Below are positions 1 through 5,256 of a DNA stretch of 5,610 nucleotides, one piece after another. Made by a program: the position numbers and the translations under genes. This DNA is from an uncultured Actinotalea sp. (GTDB lineage: Bacteria > Actinomycetota > Actinomycetes > Actinomycetales > Cellulomonadaceae), in assembly GCF_946885855.1 (NCBI RefSeq), contig NZ_CAMPHH010000226.1:1-5610 (forward strand), read 5' to 3'. The notes beneath the pieces are model-generated. The model saw nothing but the letters and a program-made list of their open reading frames with translations. It was not told the DNA's origin and ran no database searches. Numbering within the stretch: position 1 is the stretch's first letter; every line of letters begins with the position of its first letter.

Positions 1-51
1 CGCGCCGCAAGGCACGGCACCGGACAGCGCGCCGCAGGCGCGGCACCGGAC
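1..51. repeat. Imperfect two-copy tandem repeat (25 and 24 bp)
   Basis: Positions 1-25 and 28-51 are near-identical, differing by one substitution and one extra base in the first copy, with a 2-bp spacer. On the minus strand the copy at 51-28 encodes VRCRACGA in the frame of the small Cys-rich ORF. The copy at 25-1 starts one base out of register, and its extra T brings the last three codons (CGA) back into the same frame. The array may continue beyond the left edge. Confidence 0.7.
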
Positions 52-69
52 GACGCCGCGCGAGCTCAT
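1..69 (-). CDS. Small Cys-rich (zinc-ribbon-like) protein, N-terminal fragment cut by the window edge
   Basis: An ATG at 69-67 overlaps the TGA of the acetyltransferase gene (68-66) as ATGA, and a GGAGA lies 4 nt upstream of it. The frame stays open for all 23 visible codons to the left edge. The peptide begins MSSRGVVRCRACGALSG and continues AVPCGA. It has a CxxC pair (C9, C12) followed by a Gly and a third Cys at 21, which resembles the first knuckle and the start of the second knuckle of a small zinc ribbon; a fourth Cys would lie outside the window. Start position, ribosome-binding site and stop/start coupling are seen directly, while metal binding is inference from three cysteines. It would be the fourth gene of the leftward operon. 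The fragment is too short to assign a family, and it could be a fortuitous open frame in GC-rich DNA. Confidence 0.45.
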   Translation of the reverse strand, partial: MSSRGVVRCRACGALSGAVPCGA

Positions 70-476
70 CGTGTCTCCGGGACGTCGCCCGTCGCCCGTA
101 CGACGAAGATCGAGCCCTCGCGGCGGTAACCCAGGCCCTCGTAGTAGGGGTCGACGTCGCTCATGACGTAGACAGGCTCGCCGGCCGCGTCCTCCCGGAC
201 CCGCTCCAGCAGGGCCCGCCCGAGCCCCTGGCCGCGCCGGGACGGGCGCACGAGCAGGTCGTGGACGTAGACGCCGAACCCGTCGTCCCCCCGGCACCGC
301 ACGTACCCGCACACGGCGGAGCCGTCGCACGCGACGTACGTGGTGCTCGACGCGAGGGCGCGCGCGTACCGGTCACGGCCGGACGCGCCGTGGTACTCGG
401 ACCACTCGTCACCCTCCTCGACGAGCAGGGCGAAGAGGGACGCCCTGTCGTCCTCGCGGTACCGCCGGATCTCCAC
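66..476 (-). CDS. GNAT-family N-acetyltransferase
   Basis: This is a 136-residue single-domain protein of the Gcn5-related N-acetyltransferase fold, which transfers acetyl from acetyl-CoA to an amine; the substrate cannot be read from sequence. Residues 1-50 form the variable N-terminal part. Motif A is VRPSRRGQGLG at 77-87, containing the pyrophosphate-binding R-x-x-G-x-G, preceded by the beta4 strand GFGVYVHDLLV. The C-terminal YYEGLGYRREGSIF (111-124) is the usual motif-B region with its YxxLGY signature. The GTG start at 476 is chosen because the protein then begins with the typical VEIRRYREDD strand and a GAGG lies 9 nt upstream; the frame is open further back to 632, but that would only read through the methyltransferase gene in another frame. 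It starts 11 bp after the methyltransferase stop, so it is very likely co-transcribed. The family is secure; the biological role is unknown. Confidence 0.9.
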   Translation of the reverse strand: MEIRRYREDDRASLFALLVEEGDEWSEYHGASGRDRYARALASSTTYVACDGSAVCGYVRCRGDDGFGVYVHDLLVRPSRRGQGLGRALLERVREDAAGEPVYVMSDVDPYYEGLGYRREGSIFVVRATGDVPETR

Positions 477-485
477 GGGCGGCCG

Positions 486-489
486 CCTC
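486..489 (-). promoter_or_regulatory. Ribosome-binding site for the acetyltransferase (decides the 476 start)
   Basis: On the minus strand GAGG lies 9 nt before the GTG at 476 and overlaps the TGA stop (490-488) of the methyltransferase gene. It is the only Shine-Dalgarno-like sequence near the start of the conserved domain, and its position suggests reinitiation by terminating ribosomes. Confidence 0.5.
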
Positions 490-1753
490 AGGCCGCGCCG
501 AGCCGCGACAGCACCGCGACGGCCTCGACGTGGTGGGTCATCGGGAAGAGGTCGAACGCCCGCAGGCGGTCGAGCGCGTACCCGGCCTGTGTGAGGAGGG
601 CGACATCGCGGGCCAGCGCGGCCGGGTCGCACGCGACCAGCACGACACGGCCCGCCCCGGTGGCCGCCACACCCTCGACGACCCGACGTCCGGCCCCGAC
701 CCGCGGGGGGTCGAGCACGACGACGTCGGCCCGCCCCACGGCGCCGTCGGCCAGGACCTCGGCGACACCGCCCCGGTGCAGACGCGCCCAGGGGCGGTCG
801 TGCACGTTGCGGCGCAGGTCGCGGACCGCCCGTGGTGCTCCCTCGACGGCGACGACGGCGCCGCGCTCCCCCACGGCGTCCGCCAGCGGCACGCTGAACA
901 GGCCGGCCCCGGCGTAGAGGTCGACCACGCGCGCGCCCTCGAGCCCGTCGACCGCGAGGGCGTCCAGCACCGCCCCGACCAGCACGCCCGGCGCCTCCCG
1001 GTGCACCTGCCAGAACCCGTCCCCGGCGACACGCCAGGAGAGCTCGCCACCCGGGCGCTCCAGCCTCTCCCGCACCGAGGTCCGGGCCGTGGGCCGCTGG
1101 TCCGGCCGCCCGCTGACCCAGGGCACGCCGTCGACCAGGAGCAGCGGGCGGTCACCGCCGGCGGGGGCCACGAGCGTCAGGCGCGTGCCGGGCGGCCAGC
1201 GCCGCGCGAGCACGCCGTCGACCCCGGTCGCCTCGGTCGCCAGGGGCATCGCGGCCAGCGGGACGACGTCGTGCGAGCGGTGCCGGTGCATCCCAGAACG
1301 ACCGTCCCCGTCCACCACGAGCTCCACGCGGGTGCGCCACCGCAGGCCGCCCCGCCCGTCGTCGCCGGGCGCGGCCTCGACGGCGACGTCGCGCTCGTCC
1401 CCCGCCAACCGCCGCAGCTGCTCCATGACGACGGCGGCCTTCCACGTCCGCTGGGCGGGCAGCGCGACGTGCGCGAGCTCCCCGCCACCGACGCCGCCCG
1501 GCCCGGCCTCCGGCCACGCCGACGGCACGCGGTCGCCCGAGGCCTCGAGGACCTCCACCGCATCCGCCCGCCAGAACCGGGCCGCGGCGCCGGCGTCGGT
1601 CAGGCGGGCGCGGACCCGCTCCCCCGGCAGCGTGTGCCGGACGAACACCACGCGACCCTCGTGCCGGGCGACGCAGTGGCCCCCGTGCGCGACGGCCCCG
1701 ACGTCCAGCGTGACGAGGGCCGCGTCACCGTCGGCGGTCGGTCGGTCGGTCAT
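488..1753 (-). CDS. TrmA/RlmD-family class I SAM-dependent RNA 5-methyluridine methyltransferase, lacking the Fe-S cluster cysteines
   Basis: This 421-residue protein should transfer a methyl group from S-adenosylmethionine to C5 of a uridine in tRNA or rRNA. An N-terminal TRAM RNA-binding domain spans about residues 12-66 (VAHGGHCVARHEGRVVF). The catalytic domain has FWQVH (247-251), SAM motif I VVDLYAGAGLFS (276-287), DPPR (348-351), the catalytic nucleophile Cys375 in VACDPAAL, and the general base Glu410 in FPMTHHVEAV. The segment at 78-96, where RlmC/RlmD proteins carry cysteines for a [4Fe-4S] cluster, reads AWPEAGPGGVGGGELAH, with no cysteine; the only cysteines in the protein are 27 and 375. 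The ATG at 1753 overlaps the permease stop as ATGA and has a perfect AGGAGG 7 nt upstream. Whether the target is tRNA U54 or a 23S rRNA uridine cannot be decided here. It resembles the gene I recall as M. tuberculosis Rv2689c. Confidence 0.93.
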   Translation of the reverse strand: MTDRPTADGDAALVTLDVGAVAHGGHCVARHEGRVVFVRHTLPGERVRARLTDAGAAARFWRADAVEVLEASGDRVPSAWPEAGPGGVGGGELAHVALPAQRTWKAAVVMEQLRRLAGDERDVAVEAAPGDDGRGGLRWRTRVELVVDGDGRSGMHRHRSHDVVPLAAMPLATEATGVDGVLARRWPPGTRLTLVAPAGGDRPLLLVDGVPWVSGRPDQRPTARTSVRERLERPGGELSWRVAGDGFWQVHREAPGVLVGAVLDALAVDGLEGARVVDLYAGAGLFSVPLADAVGERGAVVAVEGAPRAVRDLRRNVHDRPWARLHRGGVAEVLADGAVGRADVVVLDPPRVGAGRRVVEGVAATGAGRVVLVACDPAALARDVALLTQAGYALDRLRAFDLFPMTHHVEAVAVLSRLGAA

Positions 1754-3801
1754 CGCCCACCCTCCTGGTCGCCCGTGCCGCCGGTCCTGCCGGTCGCCGG
1801 TCCGGGCGCCGCGTCGGCCGTGGTACCCCCGAGGCCGGCACCCGGGACGAGCTCGGAGGACCGCAGCTGCCACGGGACCGACGCGACGACCACCCCCGGC
1901 GTCAGCAGCAGGCGGCTCTTGAGCCGGGTGGCGCTCTGGTTGTGCAGCAGCTGTTCCCACCAGTGCCCGACGACGTACTCCGGCACGTAGACCACGACGA
2001 GGTCACGGGGGCTGCGGCGCCGGATCGAGCGGACGTAGCCCACCACCGGACGGGTCAGGTCGCGGTACGGGGAGTCCAGCACGCGCAACGGCACGGGCAG
2101 GTCCAGCGCGTCCCACTCGCGCCGCAGCTCCGCGGTCTCCTCCGCGTCGACCGACACCGTGAGCGCCTCGAGCGTCGACGGCCGCGTCGCCCGGGCGTAG
2201 GCCAGGGCCCGCATGGTCGGCTTGTGCAGGCGCGAGATGAGGACGATCGCGTGCACCCGGCTGGGGAGGGCTCGGGACGCCGCCGGGTCCTCGCCGAGGG
2301 CGAGCTCGTCACGGACGGCCGTGTAGTGCGCCCGGATCCCGCGCATGAGCACGAAGAAGACGCCCATGGCGAGCAGCGCGATCCACGCGCCGCGCGTGAA
2401 CTTGGTCACGAGGACCACGCCCAGGACCGTGCTCGTCAGCGCGAGGCCGGTCGCGTTGATCGCCCGGGAGCGGATCATCGACCGGCGCCGCCCCGGCTCC
2501 GGCTCGCGGCGCAGCTCCCGGTTCCAGTGCCGCACCATCCCGAGCTGGCTCAGCGTGAACGAGACGAAGACGCCCACGATGTACAGGTGGATCAGGCGCG
2601 TCACCTGCGCGTCGAACACGGCCACGAGGACCCCGGCGGCCACGGCCAGGAAGATGATGCCGTTGGAGAACACGAGGCGGTCACCGCGGGTGTGCAGCTG
2701 CCGTGGCAGGAACCCGTCGCGGGCCAGGATCGACCCGAGGACGGGGAACCCGTTGAAGGCGGTGTTGGCGGCGAGGACGAGGATCAGGCCCGTGGCAGCG
2801 GCGACGACGTAGAACGCCACGGGTACCCCGTCGAACACGGCCTGCGCCAGCTGCCCGAGGACCGGGTCCTGGACGTAGTCCTCGCCGACCGGGACGCCGT
2901 CCCGCAGGAGCTGCTCGGCAGGGTCCTCGACGTAGTGGACCCCGGTCGCCCGCGCGAGCAGCAGGATCGACATGATGAAGGTGACCGACAGGGCACCGAG
3001 GAGGAGGAGCGTCGTCGCCGCGTTGCGGCTCTTCGGCGTCCGGAACGCGGGCACCCCGTTGCTGATCGCCTCGACGCCCGTCAGCGCCGCCGCACCGGAC
3101 GCGAACGCCCGCAGGACCAGGAACGCACCCGCGAGTCCGACCAGGCCCTGCTCGAGCTCCGGCAGCGGGGCGATCTCCAGGGCGGCGCTCTCCGCCTGCG
3201 GCAGGGTCCCCGCGGCCCACCGGACTCCCCCGACGACGGCCGTCAGGCCGACCGCGACCATGAACAGGTAGGTCGGCACCGCGAAGAGCCGGCCCGACTC
3301 CCTGACCCCCCTCAGGTTGAGCACCATGAGCAGGCCGACCAGGCCGAGCGCGACCTGAACCTCGTAGCCCCGCACCGCGGGCAGTGCGGCCGCGAGGTAC
3401 TGGGCCCCGGCGCTGATCGAGACGGCGACCGTGAGCACGTAGTCCACGAGGAGCGAGCTGGCGACCCCGAGGCCCGCGCGCGGCCCGATGTTCACCGTGG
3501 CGATCTCGTAGTCGCCGCCGCCGGAGGGGTAGGCCCGCACGTTCTGCCGGTAGGAGGCGATGACGACCGCCATGACGACGGCGACGGCCAGGCCCACCCA
3601 CGGGGAGATGGCCGTCGCGGCGAGACCGGCGAACGCGAGGGTCAGGAGGATCTCGTCCGGCGCGTAGGCGACGGACGACAACGCGTCCGAGGCGAACACC
3701 GGGAGCGCGATGCGCTTGGGGAGCAGCGTGTGCCGCAGGCGCTCGCTGCGGACGGGACGGCCGAGCAGCAGGCGCTTCGCGGCATCGGCGACGTCTGACA
3801 C
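1750..3801 (-). CDS. KimA/KUP-type APC-superfamily permease, probable proton-coupled K+ importer
   Basis: This 683-residue protein has about 12 hydrophobic segments between residues 32 and 490, followed by a soluble USP-like C-terminal domain (about 515-648) and a Gly/Ala/Pro-rich tail of about 35 residues. It matches the B. subtilis K+/H+ symporter KimA, as I remember its sequence, over nearly its whole length: FASDALSSVAYAPDE, LLVDYVLTVAVSISAG, ALTGVEAISN, ILVLAANTAFNGFP, RGDRLVFSNGIIFL, and LLHNQSA in the soluble domain. The residues equivalent to the K+-coordinating ones recalled for KimA are present: D39, Y46, D120, T124, S128, T241 and E244. Compared with KimA there is an acidic insertion at about 290-312 between TM7 and TM8, which should face outward. 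The GTG start at 3801 gives the family's usual N-terminus (VADAAKRLLLGRPVRSERL). No Shine-Dalgarno is present, but a TAnnnT -10 lies 8 nt upstream, so translation is probably leaderless. The soluble domain is where c-di-AMP control might act. An amino-acid permease function is the alternative but fits the motifs less well. Confidence 0.9.
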   Translation of the reverse strand: MSDVADAAKRLLLGRPVRSERLRHTLLPKRIALPVFASDALSSVAYAPDEILLTLAFAGLAATAISPWVGLAVAVVMAVVIASYRQNVRAYPSGGGDYEIATVNIGPRAGLGVASSLLVDYVLTVAVSISAGAQYLAAALPAVRGYEVQVALGLVGLLMVLNLRGVRESGRLFAVPTYLFMVAVGLTAVVGGVRWAAGTLPQAESAALEIAPLPELEQGLVGLAGAFLVLRAFASGAAALTGVEAISNGVPAFRTPKSRNAATTLLLLGALSVTFIMSILLLARATGVHYVEDPAEQLLRDGVPVGEDYVQDPVLGQLAQAVFDGVPVAFYVVAAATGLILVLAANTAFNGFPVLGSILARDGFLPRQLHTRGDRLVFSNGIIFLAVAAGVLVAVFDAQVTRLIHLYIVGVFVSFTLSQLGMVRHWNRELRREPEPGRRRSMIRSRAINATGLALTSTVLGVVLVTKFTRGAWIALLAMGVFFVLMRGIRAHYTAVRDELALGEDPAASRALPSRVHAIVLISRLHKPTMRALAYARATRPSTLEALTVSVDAEETAELRREWDALDLPVPLRVLDSPYRDLTRPVVGYVRSIRRRSPRDLVVVYVPEYVVGHWWEQLLHNQSATRLKSRLLLTPGVVVASVPWQLRSSELVPGAGLGGTTADAAPGPATGRTGGTGDQEGGR
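1761..1766 (-). promoter_or_regulatory. Ribosome-binding site for the RNA methyltransferase
   Basis: A perfect AGGAGG on the minus strand lies 7 nt upstream of the ATG at 1753, inside the last codons of the permease gene. It fixes the start at 1753 rather than further upstream, where the frame stays open to about 1960 without conserved sequence. It supports coupled translation across the ATGA overlap. Confidence 0.8.
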
Positions 3802-3809
3802 GGTGCACC

Positions 3810-3815
3810 ACTCTA
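3810..3815 (-). promoter_or_regulatory. -10 element (TAGAGT) for a leaderless permease transcript
   Basis: TAGAGT on the minus strand matches the actinobacterial -10 consensus TAnnnT and ends 8 nt before the GTG at 3801. No Shine-Dalgarno precedes that GTG, so transcription starting at or 1-2 nt before the GTG would give a leaderless mRNA. There is no clear TTGACA-like -35 at 16-18 bp. It leaves no room for a 5' leader riboswitch. Confidence 0.55.
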
Positions 3816-3899
3816 GGCGCGTCGGGGCGGCGCGGGAGGGGACGCGCGGGCCCGGTGACGGGTGCCGCGCCGCCCGGCGGCAGAACGCCGTCGGCGGAG

Positions 3900-3905
3900 T
3901 AGCGT
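3900..3905 (+). promoter_or_regulatory. -10 element (TAGCGT) for a leaderless ceoB-ceoC transcript
   Basis: TAGCGT fits TAnnnT and ends 8 nt before the GTG start of ceoB at 3914. The nearest purine-rich sequence (GGAG at 3896-3899) is 14 nt from the start, too far for a normal ribosome-binding site, so a leaderless transcript is likely. No convincing -35 hexamer is seen. Confidence 0.55.
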
Positions 3906-3913
3906 GGGCCCCC

Positions 3914-4582
3914 GTGCACTTCGTCATCATGGGCTGCGGTCGCGTGGGCGCCACGCTCGCCCAGTCCCTCGAGTCCCGCGGCCACTCCGTCGCGGTGATC
4001 GACCAGAACCCCGACGCGTTCCGCCGCCTCGACGCCGACTTCGGCGGCAACCGCGTGACCGGCCTCGGGTTCGACCGCGAGACGCTCCTGCAGGCCGGGG
4101 TCGAGGACGCCTACGCCTTCGCGGCCGTCTCGGACGGGGACAACTCCAACATCCTCTCCGCGCGCGTCGCGCGCGAGACGTTCGGGGTCGACAACGTGGT
4201 CGCCCGGATCTACGACCCGCACCGCGCCGAGATCTACCAGCGCCTGGGCATCCCCACCGTCGCGACGGTCCGGTGGACGGCCGACCAGGTGCTGCGGCGC
4301 CTGCTGCCCCTGGGCGCGACCCATGAGTACCGCGACGCCTCGGGGCGCGTCGTCATCGCCGAGGTCGACGTGCACCCGGGCTGGATCGGCACGCCCGTCC
4401 CGACGATCGAGCAGCTCGCCGGCGCCCGGGTCGCGTACCTCACGCGCTTCGGGGACGGCATGCTGCCCGGTCCCGAGACCGTGTTCCAGGAGCACGACCT
4501 GCTCCACGTCATCGCCGCCGTCGAGGACGTGCCGCGGATCGAGCGGGTGCTGACGCAGGCCCCGCGCCGGCAGGAGGACTGA
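3914..4582 (+). CDS. ceoB: CeoB, RCK/TrkA-type K+ transport regulatory protein
   Basis: This 222-residue cytoplasmic protein has one RCK unit: an N-terminal TrkA_N Rossmann domain (about 1-120) and a TrkA_C/RCK_C ligand-binding domain (about 135-212). The dinucleotide-binding loop is MGCGRVG (G7, G9, G12), with the ribose-binding acidic residue D30 at the end of beta2 (VAVID). The region SDGDNSNILSARVAR (73-87) is typical of TrkA proteins, and FQEHDLLHVI (191-200) is the conserved end of the RCK_C domain. Such proteins sense NAD(H), ATP/ADP or cyclic di-AMP and gate potassium transporters. GTG at 3914 gives the same short N-terminus as mycobacterial CeoB and sits 8 nt after a TAnnnT -10. It overlaps ceoC by one base (TGATG). 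No TrkH/KtrB channel gene is next to it; the neighbouring transporter is a KimA-like carrier, its probable partner by inference. Confidence 0.93.
   Translation: MHFVIMGCGRVGATLAQSLESRGHSVAVIDQNPDAFRRLDADFGGNRVTGLGFDRETLLQAGVEDAYAFAAVSDGDNSNILSARVARETFGVDNVVARIYDPHRAEIYQRLGIPTVATVRWTADQVLRRLLPLGATHEYRDASGRVVIAEVDVHPGWIGTPVPTIEQLAGARVAYLTRFGDGMLPGPETVFQEHDLLHVIAAVEDVPRIERVLTQAPRRQED
4572..4577 (+). promoter_or_regulatory. Ribosome-binding site for ceoC
   Basis: A perfect AGGAGG lies 4 nt upstream of the ceoC ATG at 4582, within the last codons of ceoB. Together with the TGATG overlap it points to coupled synthesis of the two RCK proteins in similar amounts. Confidence 0.75.
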
Positions 4583-5256
4583 TGCGCGTCGTCATCGCCG
4601 GGGCCGGCTCCGTGGGTCGCTCCATCGCCCGGGAGCTGCTCGCCGCGGACCACGAGGTCACGCTGGTCGACAAGCAGCCGTCAGCGATGCGCGTGGCGTC
4701 CGTCGCGGACGCGGAGTGGCTCCTCGCGGACGCGTGCGAGCTGTCCGCGCTCACGCAGGCCCGGGTCGACGAGTGCGACGTCATCGTCGCCGCGACGGGA
4801 GACGACAAGGTCAACCTCGTCGTCTCCCTCCTCGCGAAGACGGAGTACGGGGTACCGCGCACGGTGGCGCGCGTGAACAACCCGAAGAACGAGTGGATGT
4901 TCGACGAGGCGTGGGGCGTGGACGTGGCGGTGTCGACGCCGCGGATCATGACGGCGATGGTCGAGGAGGCCGTCGCCGTCGGCGACCTCGTCAAGATCTT
5001 CACCTTCCACCAGTCCGGCGCCGACATCCTGGAGCTCACGCTCCCCGCGCGGTCCCCCCTCGAGGGCACGCGCGTCGGTCAGGTGGCGTGGCCCACCGAC
5101 ACGGTGCTGGCCGCCCTCGTCCGCGACGGGCGCCCGCTCGCCCCGAGCGCCGACGACACGCTCGAGGCCGGGGACGAGCTGCTCATCGTGGCGGGCTCGG
5201 AGGCGGACCGGGACGCGCTGCAGCGGCTGCTCGTGGTCCGACCAGCAGCCACGTGA
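4582..5256 (+). CDS. ceoC: CeoC, RCK/TrkA-type K+ transport regulatory protein
   Basis: This 224-residue partner of CeoB has the same single TrkA_N plus TrkA_C layout. The nucleotide-binding loop is AGAGSVG (G7, G9, G12) with D30 after beta2 (VTLVD). AATGDDKVNLVVSLLAK (70-86), RVNNPKNEWMF and GVDVAVSTPRIM (112-123) closely match what I recall of mycobacterial CeoC, and the C-terminal domain (about 145-218) ends with LEAGDELLIVAG. E. coli TrkA carries two such units in one chain, so CeoB and CeoC probably form the equivalent hetero-oligomeric ring from separate polypeptides. The start is fixed by the AGGAGG and the one-base overlap with ceoB. Its last 74 bp also encode, on the other strand, the C-terminus of the DUF3159-like gene, and a strong hairpin lies just before its stop. 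Confidence 0.93.
   Translation: MRVVIAGAGSVGRSIARELLAADHEVTLVDKQPSAMRVASVADAEWLLADACELSALTQARVDECDVIVAATGDDKVNLVVSLLAKTEYGVPRTVARVNNPKNEWMFDEAWGVDVAVSTPRIMTAMVEEAVAVGDLVKIFTFHQSGADILELTLPARSPLEGTRVGQVAWPTDTVLAALVRDGRPLAPSADDTLEAGDELLIVAGSEADRDALQRLLVVRPAAT

Larger units (their letters stand above)
3802..3913. promoter_or_regulatory. Divergent intergenic control region between the permease and ceoB
   Basis: This 112-bp stretch is the only real intergenic sequence in the window and must hold the promoters of both transcription units. It carries one TAnnnT-N8-GTG arrangement at each end (TAGAGT leftward, TAGCGT rightward). A short inverted repeat, CGCCG-T-CGGCG, lies at 3886-3896, just upstream of the ceoB -10; it could be an operator half-site pair but is weak evidence at this GC content. 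No riboswitch-like leader or terminator is evident. Confidence 0.65.

Noticed and set aside
477..632. N-terminal extension of the acetyltransferase by 52 codons
   Set aside because: The added residues are an Arg/Pro-rich out-of-frame reading of the methyltransferase 3' end, and GTG at 476 has a suitable GAGG.
530..1990. Plus-strand open frame of 486 codons opposite the methyltransferase
   Set aside because: Low-complexity Arg/Pro/His/Gly composition and no motif, while the minus-strand frame has all methyltransferase motifs and a perfect ribosome-binding site.
1942..3798. Very long plus-strand open frame (618 codons) opposite the permease
   Set aside because: Its translation is dominated by Arg, Asp, Gln, His and Pro with no recognisable domain. 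It is the antisense shadow of a well-supported membrane protein in GC-rich DNA, where stop codons are rare.
3886..3896. Inverted repeat CGCCG-T-CGGCG upstream of the ceoB -10 as a transcription-factor operator
   Set aside because: Five-base GC-only arms are expected by chance in this composition and no known operator consensus is matched. It is mentioned in the intergenic entry only.
3710..3913. N-terminal extension of ceoB back to 3710
   Set aside because: It would overlap the permease start and both promoters. The Rossmann beta1 strand begins right after the GTG at 3914, as in other CeoB/TrkA proteins.
3802..3913. A c-di-AMP (ydaO/kimA-type) riboswitch ahead of the permease
   Set aside because: The -10 lies 8 nt from the GTG, leaving no transcribed leader, and no conserved riboswitch core is visible in 112 bp.
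3802..4050. N-terminal extension of the permease by 83 codons up to 4050
   Set aside because: The extension would run through ceoB on the opposite strand and the promoter region. The family N-terminus begins at the GTG at 3801, and the added residues look like non-coding translation.
2681..4507. Minus-strand open frame of 608 codons crossing ceoB and the permease in a shifted frame
   Set aside because: It spans two divergent real genes and their promoter region, and its translation is Arg/Gly/Pro-rich without domains.
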